In this document: in pieces, positions 23,502 to 32,257 of the stretch
Position numbering within the stretch: position 1 is the stretch's first letter
Layout of the letters: every line of letters begins with the position of its first letter
Origin: Acidimicrobiales bacterium
Lineage (GTDB): Bacteria > Actinomycetota > Acidimicrobiia > Acidimicrobiales > Ilumatobacteraceae
NCBI GenBank assembly: GCA_947465505.1
Contig: CANIBN010000005.1
Location: 1 to 36,153 of the forward strand
DNA length: 36,153 nucleotides
Reading direction: 5' to 3'
Program-made: the position numbers and the translations under genes
Notes under the pieces: generated by a model
Told to the model about the DNA's origin: nothing
Seen by the model: the letters and a program-made list of their open reading frames with translations, nothing else
The model's database searches: none

Positions 23502-24368
23502 TCAGGACGAGCCGAGGATGATCTGTGCTGCCGGATACCCGAGAAGGAAGAGAAACCCGACGAAGAGAAGCACCGTGGGTAGCCCCATTCGTTCACTCGA
23601 CGACTGCGCCTGCTCCTCGATGCCCGCAAGGACGTGGCCGCGGAGCGACTGTGCACGCGTGGCAAGCGACTGGGCGATGCGCGCACCCTGTTGGCCGGCC
23701 AGCTGTACCGAGGCACTGAGCTCTACGAGTTCCTGGAGACCAACGCGACGGCCGAACTCGGAGCAGCACGACCACACCGATTGACGCGTGGTGCGCGCTC
23801 TGGTCAGCATCGCCCGCAGTTGTTCGAAGGTCCACCCATCACCGGATTCCGCCGCTGCGTGAAGCGCCGTCTCGAGACCAGCACCTCCGGCGAGCAGGAT
23901 GTTCACGAGATCGAGAAATGCCGACAGCGCTGCGACCGCATCGACGCGTCGATGTTTCGCTGCGGTACGCAGCCGACGGTCCGGCAAGAGATATCCGACG
24001 GCAATCCCGACTACCGCGAGGACGGCCACCAACCCAGAGGAAGTGTCGCTGTCGAGCGACCAGAGCACACCCAGCGTGAGGCCGGTTGTACACCCAATGA
24101 ACGAACCGGTGATCTTCCGTGTCGCATGAGCAACTGGCTCGCGTCCCATCACGGCGAGGTCGACCAGTCGCTCGGCGGGGATACGGCCTGCAACCCGGTT
24201 GGCGAGTTCGGTCCATGGCCTGTGGCTGCCTGACTGACCGATGATCGATCCAGTACGGCCGAGGCGACCCAACGCGCTGGCCAGTTCTGTCCGGCGCGTG
24301 GAACGCACGATGACGAGTCCGCCGAGACCGGCGAGCGCACCGAGGAGAATCGGGATGAGGAGTGTCAC
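23502..24368 (-). CDS. tadC: TadC-like pilus inner-membrane platform protein
   Basis: This 288-residue protein has hydrophobic segments at the N-terminus (about 3-22), a pair near 90-128, and one at the C-terminus (about 266-286), with a helical GSPII-F/T2SSF domain between (SAFLDLVNILLAGGAGLETA, SVQLAGQQGARIAQSL). It pairs with TadB to form the membrane platform moved by the ATPase TadA. The GTG at 24368 overlaps the tadB stop as GTGA and gives the correct N-terminus; the frame is open upstream but that extension is not protein-like. Confidence 0.85.
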   Translation of the reverse strand: MTLLIPILLGALAGLGGLVIVRSTRRTELASALGRLGRTGSIIGQSGSHRPWTELANRVAGRIPAERLVDLAVMGREPVAHATRKITGSFIGCTTGLTLGVLWSLDSDTSSGLVAVLAVVGIAVGYLLPDRRLRTAAKHRRVDAVAALSAFLDLVNILLAGGAGLETALHAAAESGDGWTFEQLRAMLTRARTTRQSVWSCCSEFGRRVGLQELVELSASVQLAGQQGARIAQSLATRAQSLRGHVLAGIEEQAQSSSERMGLPTVLLFVGFLFLLGYPAAQIILGSS

Positions 24369-25234
24369 GGCGTTGATCCGTCCGTGACCGGCCGCGCAAG
24401 GAAACGTTGCGGCATTCGGATTCGCCCCATGCGCTCCATCCCGAGGAACGACGCAGCGAACACTGCGAGTACGGCGAACAGCGCGGCCTGTCCAGAGGCG
24501 CTGTTGTAGGGATCGAGGTAGTGACGATCGAGCAACATCACGGCGCCGACCATGGCAGGAATCACGCCAGCGATGATCCGCACGGAGGTGCGGGTTCTTG
24601 CTCTCCCCACCCACACCCGGGTGCGCATCCGAGCCTCCTCACGTGCGGTTGCCGCTAACTGTCCGAGGAGACCCGAGAGGTCCCGCGCTTCGTGCTGTGC
24701 GGCAACGAGCAGGGCGGCCACGACGAAATCGCCAACCGGATGGTCGATGTCGACCGCAAAGCGTCGGAGCGCATCAGCCGTGCGTTGGTACTCCAGCCGA
24801 GCGGCAAGCAGTTCGACAGCGGATGCAATCTCCGGCGGCGCCAGTGCCGACGTGGCGACCAGAGCACTCTGCAACCCACTTGCGGCGCCGAGCGTGTCCC
24901 GCAATTGTTCGGTCCAGGTTGCGAGGGCCTCCACCTTGGCAATCTCCCGCTTCGTCCTCCTGCTCACGGCTTGCGCGCTCGGGAGCCACGCACCGAGCAG
25001 CGCACTAGCGAGCGCCACCACCGGCCAACGCGTGACCAGAAGCATGGTGGCCCCGGCCGTCGCAGCGAGTGCTGACCGCAACAACAGGCGGTCCACCCGA
25101 AGGCCAAGTCTGCTCACCGCCGTACCGACCAGGATTCGTCGACCAGTAAGGCCTGCTCGGGACACGAGCAGCCCGAGACCCGCCAGTGCTCCGAGCAGGG
25201 CGACAACCAGGAGGTTCCCGATGGAACGACTCAT
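24365..25234 (-). CDS. tadB: TadB-like pilus inner-membrane platform protein
   Basis: The 289-residue protein has hydrophobic segments at about 6-24, 55-90, 215-232 and 244-262 around a T2SSF-type helical domain (LRDTLGAASGLQSALVATS, ALLVAAQHEARDLSGLLGQL). TadB and TadC together form the platform complex of Tad pili. It starts three bases after the tadA stop and its own stop overlaps tadC, so tadA-B-C are one translational unit. Confidence 0.85.
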   Translation of the reverse strand: MSRSIGNLLVVALLGALAGLGLLVSRAGLTGRRILVGTAVSRLGLRVDRLLLRSALAATAGATMLLVTRWPVVALASALLGAWLPSAQAVSRRTKREIAKVEALATWTEQLRDTLGAASGLQSALVATSALAPPEIASAVELLAARLEYQRTADALRRFAVDIDHPVGDFVVAALLVAAQHEARDLSGLLGQLAATAREEARMRTRVWVGRARTRTSVRIIAGVIPAMVGAVMLLDRHYLDPYNSASGQAALFAVLAVFAASFLGMERMGRIRMPQRFLARPVTDGSTP

Positions 25235-25237
25235 CGC

Positions 25238-26617
25238 TCACCACCAGCCGCGCGGACGGTCGAGCAGAGCGAGATCGAAGCCGGCGGACTCGAGCGAGTC
25301 GATGGTTGCGTCGGTCATCGGGTAGCCCGGCTCGGCTCGCCCGTCTATGCCTGGGCAAAAGATCTCGTTCGACGTGATGATGGGACCATCAGCGTCGACG
25401 ACCTCACGAATGCTCGTGACCCGACGGGAGCCATTGATGAGGTCGAGGTGCACGACGAAGTGAACTGCGTTGGCGATGAGCAGGTTCACCGTCTGGACAG
25501 GCAACCCGGTCTCGGCCATCGAAACGTATGCAGCAAGCTTCGGGAACACCGAACGGGTGGAGTCTGCGTGCATGGTGCACATCGAGCCGTTGTTGCCCTG
25601 TGACATCGCCAGGAGCATCGGGAACGCCTCGGCCCCGCGAACCTCTCCGAGCACGACACGGTCGGGGTCCATTCGCAGCGCCATGCGGGTGAGGTCCGCC
25701 ATGCTTACCTCGCCCCGGCCCTCGGTGTTCTCGGGCCGTGCCTGCAGTGCGTCGAGGTCTGGATGCTGATCGGGGAATCGCTCGAGTCCGAGCTCGAAGG
25801 CATCCTCGATCGTGACAATGCGCTCCGAGGGCGGGACCTCGTTGAGCAACGCACGCATCAAGGTGGTCTTTCCCGAACCGGTCCCGCCAGCAATCACGAT
25901 GTTCCGGCGTGCCCGCACTGCAGCCGAGAGAAAGCCCTCGAGTGCGAGGTCGATCATTCCGCGCTCGCGCAACTGCGCGAGATGGGAGAGCTCGAATCGA
26001 TGACGTCGAATGACCACCGAGGGTCGATGCGACACCGACATCACCGCAAAGAGCCGGGAGCCATCAGGGAGTTGGAGGTTCAGCTCGGGGTTTGCCGCGT
26101 CGAATCGCCGCTCGTCGGTGCCCAGCCGAACCGCTGCGAGACGGACGAGTTCGATGAGCTCGTCGTCGCTGTCGGCAACCGGCGCGACGCGGCGACGAGA
26201 GCCGTCTCGCAGCTTGAGCCACACGGCCTCGCTGCCCCGGATGTGGATGTCGCTGATGTCGTCGTCCTCGAGCAACGGCTGGATACGACCGAGACCAATC
26301 ACCGCAGCACGCACTGCGTCCGCGAGACGTCGTTCCTCGTCGAGCCCGAGAAGTGAGCGACCCGCACCGAGCCGCTCACCTGCAACGCGATCGAGCTCGA
26401 CCACGATGAGTTCCTCGACGAGCCGCTGCTCCTCGATGGGCAGCAGCGTGCGCCTTGTGTCCGTGGAACGCTTCACCTGTTCCTCGACCAGTCGCTCGGC
26501 GATACGTCGGGCGATGTCGCTTGCCTCTGCAGGTGGTGCGCCGTCGACATTGCTCAGCGCACCAAGATCGGGCGGCAGCAGCAGTGTGCCGCCCGCTGCG
26601 TTGTGGTCGTTACTCAT
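25238..26617 (-). CDS. tadA: TadA/CpaF secretion ATPase of the Tad pilus
   Basis: TadA (459 residues) is the hexameric ATPase that powers pilus assembly from the cytoplasmic side. It has an N-terminal helical region, then the CpaF core: LLEDDDISDIHIRGSEAVWL, Walker A AGGTGSGKTTLMRAL, the Asp box VTIEDAFELGL, Walker B DPDRVVLGEVRGAEAF, and the His box GSMCTMHADS. All catalytic motifs are intact. The ATG at 26617 is chosen because AGGAGGGG lies about nine bases upstream, an unusually strong ribosome-binding site for this window. A palindrome that also occurs upstream of the SAF gene lies 75-98 bases before it. Confidence 0.93.
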   Translation of the reverse strand: MSNDHNAAGGTLLLPPDLGALSNVDGAPPAEASDIARRIAERLVEEQVKRSTDTRRTLLPIEEQRLVEELIVVELDRVAGERLGAGRSLLGLDEERRLADAVRAAVIGLGRIQPLLEDDDISDIHIRGSEAVWLKLRDGSRRRVAPVADSDDELIELVRLAAVRLGTDERRFDAANPELNLQLPDGSRLFAVMSVSHRPSVVIRRHRFELSHLAQLRERGMIDLALEGFLSAAVRARRNIVIAGGTGSGKTTLMRALLNEVPPSERIVTIEDAFELGLERFPDQHPDLDALQARPENTEGRGEVSMADLTRMALRMDPDRVVLGEVRGAEAFPMLLAMSQGNNGSMCTMHADSTRSVFPKLAAYVSMAETGLPVQTVNLLIANAVHFVVHLDLINGSRRVTSIREVVDADGPIITSNEIFCPGIDGRAEPGYPMTDATIDSLESAGFDLALLDRPRGWW

Positions 26618-26690
26618 GACTCGTCCCCTCCTGATGTTGTTTCTGCCCCTACTGGGGTGCACGAGATCGTCGTTGCGGAAACCGGGGTGC

Positions 26691-27416
26691 TCAATGGGTC
26701 GACGGACCCATTTCCTCGCCGGGTGTCACGCCGAGTGAGGTGGCCAGAGTTGCCACCTGCTGCATCCAGCGTCGCCGCTGGCGGCCACCGGAGCCTCCCT
26801 TGCCGGCCTGACCGAGTTGGCGCACGAGAGGGAGCGTGGTGAGCACCCGCAGTGCTGTTGCCTCGGTGACCTGGGAGGCCTCATACGGTCGTTCACCGAC
26901 GAGCACCACCTGCACTCGCTCGCGCAGTTCGCTGCTCGAGGCCAACGAGACCAAGCGCACGACGTCCTCGAGGATCGGTCTGGCCACCACGATCACGGTT
27001 GGTGCTGCGTCGAGGAACGGGCGAGCGGGAGAATCGGGACGCCATCGGCCCACATCGGTGATCACGCTGAAGTCGGCAGCAACAAAGGTTTGTGCAAGGG
27101 ACTCTGCGCTCGCGCGCAATGCGGAGGCCGTCTGATCGGCCGACGGATGGGCAACTACCACCGGCAGGCGGTCACCCAAACGCTGCGCATACTTCGCGAG
27201 CTCACCCACCTCCACAGTCCGCCGCGCGGCAGCAGCCAGTTCGGTGAGGCTCGGTGTCAGTGGCAGGTCGTAGCGAGCCGCAAGCACGCCACCGTCGGGA
27301 TCGGCCTCAACGAGCAGTGCCGCCCGGCCGCTCCGGTTCATTTCGTTGCCCAAGGCCGCTGCCAGCGTGCTCACTCCCGGCGAGCCGTGCAATGAAGCGA
27401 CTGCAAGGAGTGTCAT
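26691..27416 (-). CDS. CpaE/ParA-like protein with degenerate P-loop
   Basis: This 241-residue protein has the ParA/MinD fold order: TLLAVASLHGSPGVSTLAA at the P-loop, LLVEADPDGG at Walker A', and a switch region around SVITDVGRW. In Tad clusters CpaE directs or regulates the pilus machine. Both lysines of the usual deviant Walker A (K-G-G-x-G-K-T) are replaced (His and Val), so it probably does not hydrolyse ATP. The Arg/Gly-rich tail (GKGGSGGRQRRRW) is also unusual. It starts one base after the SAF gene stop. A candidate operator for the tadA unit overlaps its last codons. Confidence 0.75.
   Translation of the reverse strand: MTLLAVASLHGSPGVSTLAAALGNEMNRSGRAALLVEADPDGGVLAARYDLPLTPSLTELAAAARRTVEVGELAKYAQRLGDRLPVVVAHPSADQTASALRASAESLAQTFVAADFSVITDVGRWRPDSPARPFLDAAPTVIVVARPILEDVVRLVSLASSSELRERVQVVLVGERPYEASQVTEATALRVLTTLPLVRQLGQAGKGGSGGRQRRRWMQQVATLATSLGVTPGEEMGPSTH
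26692..26715. promoter_or_regulatory. 24-bp palindromic operator candidate upstream of tadA
   Basis: CAATGGGTCG followed by a short variable centre and GACCCATTTCC forms an 8-bp perfect inverted repeat (AATGGGTC/GACCCATT, four-base spacer). It matches the site at 28152-28175 at 20 of 24 bases in the same orientation. It overlaps the end of the CpaE-like gene and stands 75 bases or more before tadA. Confidence 0.5.
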
Positions 27417-27417
27417 C

Positions 27418-28098
27418 TCAGCCCGCGATCGCCGATGACGGACTGGCGGGGAGGCGTGCGAGGCGAACGTGATCTGCAGCAGCAATCGCTGCGACATCGA
27501 CCTGCTGCACGGTGAGCGTCACACTCACCCTCGTGGTGCCGACGTTCGCCGCTGCATGTACTGCGCTCACCACAGCCGTTCGACTGGGCAACAATGCGAC
27601 TGTCTCGGTCCCCGAGACACCGGGTTGCGCCACGAGCACCACACTGACGCGGTCACCGGTGGCAAGATCCACGGGGAGTTCACCCGGGTCGATCGACAGA
27701 CCGACCTCGGCCTCGTCGGCCCGCAACGAATCAACCGGCCGCAGCATGGCGTCCTGGAGCGGTGCTCCGGCGGGCACGTCTCCGGCGAGCACCCTGCCGC
27801 GCAGGTCCGCCGTATCGGTGATTCCCGCCAGGCGGTCACCCGACACCGTTGCCCAACGGATCCCGGAGGCGTCGAGCACCTCACCACGGTGTAGCGACCG
27901 TGCGGCCACCACGATGCGTTCGCTCGGGGCGCGCGTAGCCCAGAGCACCGAGCCGAGTGCACCTGCGGCAACGAGGCCGATGCCGAGGGCGAGTTCGGGA
28001 ACCCGCAGCCGGGACGGCACAGGAGGGAGGAGGTTCTGCGACTTGTTTCGGCGATACGCCATCCGTTGGGATGCAGTGCTGGTGAGGGGATCGGCCAT
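27418..28098 (-). CDS. SAF-domain Flp pilus assembly protein (CpaB/RcpC-like)
   Basis: This 226-residue protein has one N-terminal transmembrane helix (about 36-56, ELALGIGLVAAGALGSVLW) and then a SAF domain beginning ERIVVAARSLHRGEVLDASG, with DLRGRVLAGDVPAGAPLQ, the pattern of CpaB/RcpC proteins that sit on the outer face of the membrane. It heads the Tad cluster. The ATG at 28098 is fixed by GAGGAG six bases upstream; the frame is open further up but has no support. The intergenic region towards map carries one copy of the palindrome that also precedes tadA. Confidence 0.82.
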   Translation of the reverse strand: MADPLTSTASQRMAYRRNKSQNLLPPVPSRLRVPELALGIGLVAAGALGSVLWATRAPSERIVVAARSLHRGEVLDASGIRWATVSGDRLAGITDTADLRGRVLAGDVPAGAPLQDAMLRPVDSLRADEAEVGLSIDPGELPVDLATGDRVSVVLVAQPGVSGTETVALLPSRTAVVSAVHAAANVGTTRVSVTLTVQQVDVAAIAAADHVRLARLPASPSSAIAG

Positions 28099-28151
28099 CT
28101 GGGCTCCTCGTTCGTCGGTAGAACGATCGTTGCCGTGACATGCCGTTGCGC

Positions 28152-28175
28152 CAATGGGTCGGGAGACCCAATTCC
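28152..28175. promoter_or_regulatory. 24-bp palindromic operator candidate upstream of the SAF gene
   Basis: CAATGGGTCG, a short centre, then GACCCAATTCC. The core inverted repeat TGGGTC/GACCCA has a four-base spacer. It lies about 54 bases upstream of the first Tad-cluster gene, in the divergent region shared with map, and is the twin of the site at 26692-26715. Confidence 0.5.
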
Positions 28176-28224
28176 ACACGCGTGCACACACTGGGTGCTC
28201 GGACGGGAACGCTGTGTGCGCCCG

Positions 28225-28230
28225 TAGCCT
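28225..28230 (+). promoter_or_regulatory. Predicted -10 box of map
   Basis: TAGCCT lies eight bases before the ATG at 28239, consistent with a leaderless map mRNA. Confidence 0.45.
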
Positions 28231-28238
28231 TGGTGCCC

Positions 28239-29216
28239 ATGAACCGTCCCACGCCGTCGATGCCCGTGCAGGCCAACGACCCGTGCTGGTGCGGTAGCGG
28301 GCGCAAGTACAAGCGCTGCCACCGTTCGATGGAGGGACGTGTGGTGCAGGGCATCATCAGCCCGATGCGCACCGTGCCGGAAGGTATCGAGCGACCGCCG
28401 TACGCCGACACCGGATCGGCGCCGCGCTGGGACGAATCGCGTGTGAAGTCACCCGAGGTGATTGCCCGTATGCGCTTGGCCTGTGCCATGGCCGCCGAGA
28501 TCCTGCGCCTTGCGGGCGAGTTCGTTCGCCCCGGCATGACCACCGACGAGATCGACGTGTACGTGCACCAACTCACCATTGAGCGTGGTGCGTACCCGAG
28601 TCCGCTCAACTATCACGGCTACCCCAAGAGCGTGTGCACCTCCGTGAACGAGGTGATCTGCCACGGCATCCCCGACTCGCGCGTGCTGATCGAGGGCGAC
28701 ATCATCAACATCGATGTCACCTGCTACGTCGGTGGTGTCCACGGTGACTGCAACGCAACCTTCGCCGTTGGCCAGATTGACGACGAGAGCCGGCGACTCA
28801 TCGATGTCACCGAGGAATGCATGTGGAAAGGCATCGAGGCTGTCGTGCCAGGCCGCCCGATTAGCGACATCGGCAAGGCCATCGAGAAGCACGCAAACGA
28901 GCATCGTCTCGGCGTCGTTCGTGCGTTCGTCGGTCACGGCATCGGCGAGCAGTTCCATACCGACATGCAGATCCTGCACTACTTCTCCCCCACGGCAACC
29001 ACGGTGATCAAGCCCGGGATGACGTTCACGGTGGAGCCGATGATCACTATCGGCACGTGGCAGCACAAGCTGTGGAACGACGGGTGGACCGCCGTCACGG
29101 CCGATTACAAGCGCACTGCGCAGTTCGAGCACACGCTGCTGGTCACTGACACCGGGGTGGAGGCACTCACCGGTGGAGATGGCTCGGTCAGCCCGGCCGC
29201 GCCGTGGAGCCGCTGA
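28239..29216 (+). CDS. map: Methionine aminopeptidase type I with N-terminal SEC-C zinc motif
   Basis: The 325-residue enzyme removes the initiator methionine from new proteins. Residues ~14-28 carry the SEC-C type zinc motif NDPCWCGSGRKYKRCH, which marks the MetAP1c group common in actinobacteria. The catalytic domain shows the metal ligands in order: the two Asp in NIDVTCYVGGVHGDCNATF, His in VGHGIGEQFH, Glu in TVEPM and Glu in FEHTLLV. The ATG at 28239 is chosen for the zinc motif position and the TAGCCT box eight bases upstream; longer readings are not needed. Its 3' end overlaps the convergent methyltransferase gene by 29 bases. Confidence 0.95.
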   Translation: MNRPTPSMPVQANDPCWCGSGRKYKRCHRSMEGRVVQGIISPMRTVPEGIERPPYADTGSAPRWDESRVKSPEVIARMRLACAMAAEILRLAGEFVRPGMTTDEIDVYVHQLTIERGAYPSPLNYHGYPKSVCTSVNEVICHGIPDSRVLIEGDIINIDVTCYVGGVHGDCNATFAVGQIDDESRRLIDVTEECMWKGIEAVVPGRPISDIGKAIEKHANEHRLGVVRAFVGHGIGEQFHTDMQILHYFSPTATTVIKPGMTFTVEPMITIGTWQHKLWNDGWTAVTADYKRTAQFEHTLLVTDTGVEALTGGDGSVSPAAPWSR

Positions 29217-30639
29217 CGCGCGCTGCCCACCAGTCGTAGAGATCGTTGCGGGACGACAGTCCGTACGCGTGGAGCATTCTCCGACCACAGTCCAGCACTG
29301 AGCCGCGCTGCAGTGCTGATGCTGCTTCGATCCACGCAGCGTTGTCCGACGGAATCGGCAGGCGCGCGAGATCGCTCGCGGTAACCCGGATGGCGTGTGC
29401 CGACAGTCCGGTGCCGATGCGCTGCAGCGCAATCCATGCCGATGCAACCGGTGAGGTGAGCAGCGCTGCGACGCGCCACACGTCTGCAGGGTCGTTCGGC
29501 ACCACGGAGATCACGGGAACCGACGGGAGCCACTCGCCCTGCTCGTCGACAACCGCCTCGATCACCTTGGTCTGCGTCGCTACGAGCACCTTGGGGACGA
29601 GGCGTGTCTGCGCCCACGACTGCAGCGAGGGACTCAGCAAGGAGAGATCAACGCGCGGTGCGTCGTATCGCTGCTTCGCAAATCGTGTAGCACGAGTTCC
29701 CCAGGCACACCGGCCTACGTCGATGAGACCGCTCGTGACGAGTGGCGGGCCGTCACTCGTGTCCCCGACGGCACCGACGAGTCCGTAGTACTGATCGCGG
29801 AAGTCGGCGGTGCAGTTCACGAGCGCTCCGAGCACTCCGTTGTCGACGTCGAGATTGACCGACGGGATGCCGGCCGCATCGGCAACGAGCCAGCCCCACG
29901 AACCGTTGGTGTCCGGGCCTGGTGCGCTCACCGATGAGATGGAGCGAGCCTCGGGCCCGAACAGCCTCCGTACCTCCGCTGGTGCACGGCCCGTCACGAG
30001 GCCCAGCACACAGGTGCGCACATTGGCGTCGAACATCGATTCATTCGCCCACCAGCACAGTTCGATACCCGCATCACGCTCGACCTGCGCACGGATGGGC
30101 GCCACATCACGAGTTGCAAGGATCGACATGGGGAGTACGAGACCGATGCGACCGGCGTGCTGTCGGACCACCTGTGTAGAGAGGGAGAGAAACTCGGCAG
30201 CGACGTCTGCATACGGACCGCCGCCGAGTGCCGAGCGTCCGCCGCGGGCGGTGGACGACGACAGTTGTGAGAGGTAGGGCGGATTACCAATCAGTACGTC
30301 GTAGCGATAGGCGTGCTCGGAGCCGGTGAGCAGTGTTCGCGCGTCGCCGCAGTGCACCACACACCCGAGACGACAGGAGGTGTCCGCAGCGGTTACGGGA
30401 TCCAGTTCAACGCCCACGAGGTATGGCGATGGATCAACACCGTACCGATCGGTAATGGCACGACCGGCGGCATCGAGCAGCCTTCCGTCGCCACAGGCCG
30501 GGTCGATGACCAAGGGCGGTTCGTCCCGTCCGTCGAATGCCTGCACCAACACCTCGCGAACGAGCAGGTCTACCAGCACGGGGGGCGTGTAATAGGCGCC
30601 AACACGGCGCCGCTCGCTCCTCGTCCCACGTTCGCTCAC
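29188..30639 (-). CDS. Orphan N6-adenine DNA methyltransferase
   Basis: The protein (483 residues from the GTG at 30639) has the class I methyltransferase motifs of N6-adenine enzymes: [16 protein letters not shown], the SAM-binding [21 protein letters not shown], and the catalytic NPPY in [12 protein letters not shown]. The long C-terminal part looks like a target-recognition region, as in Eco57I/TaqI-like enzymes. No endonuclease gene is adjacent, so it is either regulatory or a solitary methyltransferase. GTGs at 30654 and 30639 are both possible starts. A hairpin (CCCCCA at 30641-30646, TGGGGG at 30657-30662) covers the G-rich stretch just before the chosen start and might limit translation. 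Confidence 0.82.
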   Translation of the reverse strand: MSERGTRSERRRVGAYYTPPVLVDLLVREVLVQAFDGRDEPPLVIDPACGDGRLLDAAGRAITDRYGVDPSPYLVGVELDPVTAADTSCRLGCVVHCGDARTLLTGSEHAYRYDVLIGNPPYLSQLSSSTARGGRSALGGGPYADVAAEFLSLSTQVVRQHAGRIGLVLPMSILATRDVAPIRAQVERDAGIELCWWANESMFDANVRTCVLGLVTGRAPAEVRRLFGPEARSISSVSAPGPDTNGSWGWLVADAAGIPSVNLDVDNGVLGALVNCTADFRDQYYGLVGAVGDTSDGPPLVTSGLIDVGRCAWGTRATRFAKQRYDAPRVDLSLLSPSLQSWAQTRLVPKVLVATQTKVIEAVVDEQGEWLPSVPVISVVPNDPADVWRVAALLTSPVASAWIALQRIGTGLSAHAIRVTASDLARLPIPSDNAAWIEAASALQRGSVLDCGRRMLHAYGLSSRNDLYDWWAARVSGSTARPG

Positions 30640-30672
30640 ACCCCCATCTTTCACCGTGGGGGCATCACGGCC

Positions 30673-30678
30673 TAGCGT
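30673..30678 (+). promoter_or_regulatory. Predicted -10 box of coaA
   Basis: TAGCGT ends seven bases before the GTG at 30686, which also fixes the coaA start against an upstream in-frame ATG. Confidence 0.5.
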
Positions 30679-30685
30679 TCGGGTT

Positions 30686-31636
30686 GTGGACGCCATCGAC
30701 CGCTTTGTCACTCCCGCCGATCGCTACGTGCGATTCGATCGTGAAGAGTGGGCGGACCTGCGCGCAGCCACCCCGTTGACCATCCGGGAGAAGGATCTCG
30801 AAGCGCTCCGTGGCATCAACGAGCGCATCGATCTCGCCGAGGTGGAGGCGATCTACCTCCCCCTCACTCGGCTGCTCAATCTCTACGTGTCGGCCACCCA
30901 GAACCTCCACAAGGTCACGGCCACCTTCCTCGGCACCATGTCGCCGAAGGTTCCCTACGTCATCGGCGTTGCCGGCTCGGTAGCCGTGGGCAAGAGCACG
31001 TTCGCCCGAATCCTCCAGGCGCTGCTGTCGCGTTGGCCGGACCACCCGAAGGTTGATCTGGTGACCACCGACGGATTCCTGCACCCGAACCGTGTGCTGC
31101 TCGAGCGGGAGATCATGAACCGCAAGGGGTTCCCCGAGAGCTACGACACCAAGCGCCTCCTGCAGTTTCTGCGTGAGGTAAAGGCCGGCACTGACGAAGT
31201 CCGCGCCCCGGTCTACAGCCACGTCGTGTACGACATCGTGGACGGCGAGGAGATCGTGGTGCGTCAGCCCGACATCCTCATCATCGAGGGCCTCAACGTG
31301 CTGCAGATGGGGCCTCCCGGTTCGGCGCCCGAGTTCGTGTCGGACTACTTCGACTTCTCGATCTACGTGCATGCCGAGGAGAGCGACATCCAGAACTGGT
31401 ACGTCGACCGCTTCCTCAAACTGCGAGAGACGGTGTTCCAGGACCCGCAGAGCTTCTTCCAGCACTTCGCCCATCTCACGCAGGACGAGGCGATCACCAC
31501 CGCCAAGGGCATCTGGCGCGAGATCAACGGACGCAACCTCGTCGAGAACATCCTCCCCACCAAGCACCGCGCAGCGTGTGTGCTCACCAAGGGTGAGGAC
31601 CACCGCGTCACCGACGTCGAACTCCGCAAGCTCTAA
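30686..31636 (+). CDS. coaA: Type I pantothenate kinase
   Basis: CoaA (316 residues) phosphorylates pantothenate, the first committed step of coenzyme A synthesis. The P-loop GSVAVGKST is at about 97-105, followed by [25 protein letters not shown] and [12 protein letters not shown], all specific to type I enzymes. The C-terminal part ([32 protein letters not shown]) is also conserved. Length is normal with the GTG at 30686, which lies seven bases after a TAGCGT box; an ATG at 30656 would add ten unsupported residues. A 58-bp palindromic repeat follows seven bases after the stop. Confidence 0.96.
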   Translation: MDAIDRFVTPADRYVRFDREEWADLRAATPLTIREKDLEALRGINERIDLAEVEAIYLPLTRLLNLYVSATQNLHKVTATFLGTMSPKVPYVIGVAGSVAVGKSTFARILQALLSRWPDHPKVDLVTTDGFLHPNRVLLEREIMNRKGFPESYDTKRLLQFLREVKAGTDEVRAPVYSHVVYDIVDGEEIVVRQPDILIIEGLNVLQMGPPGSAPEFVSDYFDFSIYVHAEESDIQNWYVDRFLKLRETVFQDPQSFFQHFAHLTQDEAITTAKGIWREINGRNLVENILPTKHRAACVLTKGEDHRVTDVELRKL

Positions 31637-31643
31637 CCACCCA

Positions 31644-31701
31644 TCGGTTTCCGGGCTTATTCCTGGTCGATATTCGACCAGGAATAAGCCCGGAATACGG
31701 G
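31644..31701. repeat. 58-bp palindromic repeat, copy 1
   Basis: A 22-bp perfect stem (31649-31670 with 31674-31695; arm begins TTCCGGGCTTATTCC) closes a three-base loop TAT, with conserved flanks TCGGT on the left and TACGGG on the right. The same element is found at 33578-33635, identical except for the loop (TTA). No T-tract follows, so it is not a typical intrinsic terminator. The two copies bracket the sigma/anti-sigma gene pair. Confidence 0.9.
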
Positions 31702-31765
31702 GGAAGGTGGGGAAAGTTCGGCCCGGTGTCACGCGAACAGGCGAGTGGCGGCGTCATCACGTTGA

Positions 31766-32257
31766 ATGTTCGACATCGACGACACTCCCACCACCGGCAT
31801 CGCCGGCAACCGCACTGACGATCTCTGGCGTACCCACGCGCCGGCGATGATGCGGTTCGCCACGGTGCTCGTGGGCTCCACCGACGCCCACGACATTGCG
31901 GTGGAAGCCTTCCTGCGCAGTGCCCCGGCTGTCGTCAGCGGACGCGTGGACAACCCGCGCGCCTACCTGATGCGTGCCGTGGCAAACCGGGCCCACGACC
32001 TGCGCAGGGGTCGGGAGCGTCAATGGGTACGTGATCTCGCAGCGGTGCAGCCAGCATCGTCACCCGCGCACGAACCGAATGTCGACGTTCGCCGAGCCGT
32101 GGCAGAACTCAGCCTCACGCAGCGTGCCGTCATCTACTTCGTCTACTGGGAAGACCTCCGGGAACGAGACGTCGCTGCAGTGCTGGGGATCTCCCTCGGC
32201 TCGGTCCATCGTCACCTCGTGCGCGCACGCGCCCATCTCCGAAAGGCCCTCTCATGA
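31766..32257 (+). CDS. ECF-type RNA polymerase sigma factor
   Basis: This 163-residue protein has a sigma region 2-like part (ATVLVGSTDAHDIAVEAFLR, NPRAYLMRAVANRAHDLRR) and a clear region 4 helix-turn-helix (LSLTQRAVIYFVYWEDL, RERDVAAVLGISLGSVHRHL). Region 2 is shorter and less regular than in the SigR-like protein at 5620. It overlaps the next gene as ATGA; that gene encodes a single-span membrane protein, the normal arrangement for an ECF sigma factor and its anti-sigma factor. No convincing promoter was identified upstream, where the first 58-bp palindrome lies. Confidence 0.85.
   Translation: MFDIDDTPTTGIAGNRTDDLWRTHAPAMMRFATVLVGSTDAHDIAVEAFLRSAPAVVSGRVDNPRAYLMRAVANRAHDLRRGRERQWVRDLAAVQPASSPAHEPNVDVRRAVAELSLTQRAVIYFVYWEDLRERDVAAVLGISLGSVHRHLVRARAHLRKALS

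Noticed and set aside
31649-31695. The 58-bp palindromes as ordinary intrinsic terminators
   Set aside because: There is no T-tract on either side of the stem, the stem is far longer than needed, and the sequence is repeated almost exactly. Termination is still possible but does not explain the identity.
28099-31765. A restriction endonuclease partner for the methyltransferase
   Set aside because: All neighbouring frames are accounted for by map and coaA; no nuclease gene is present.
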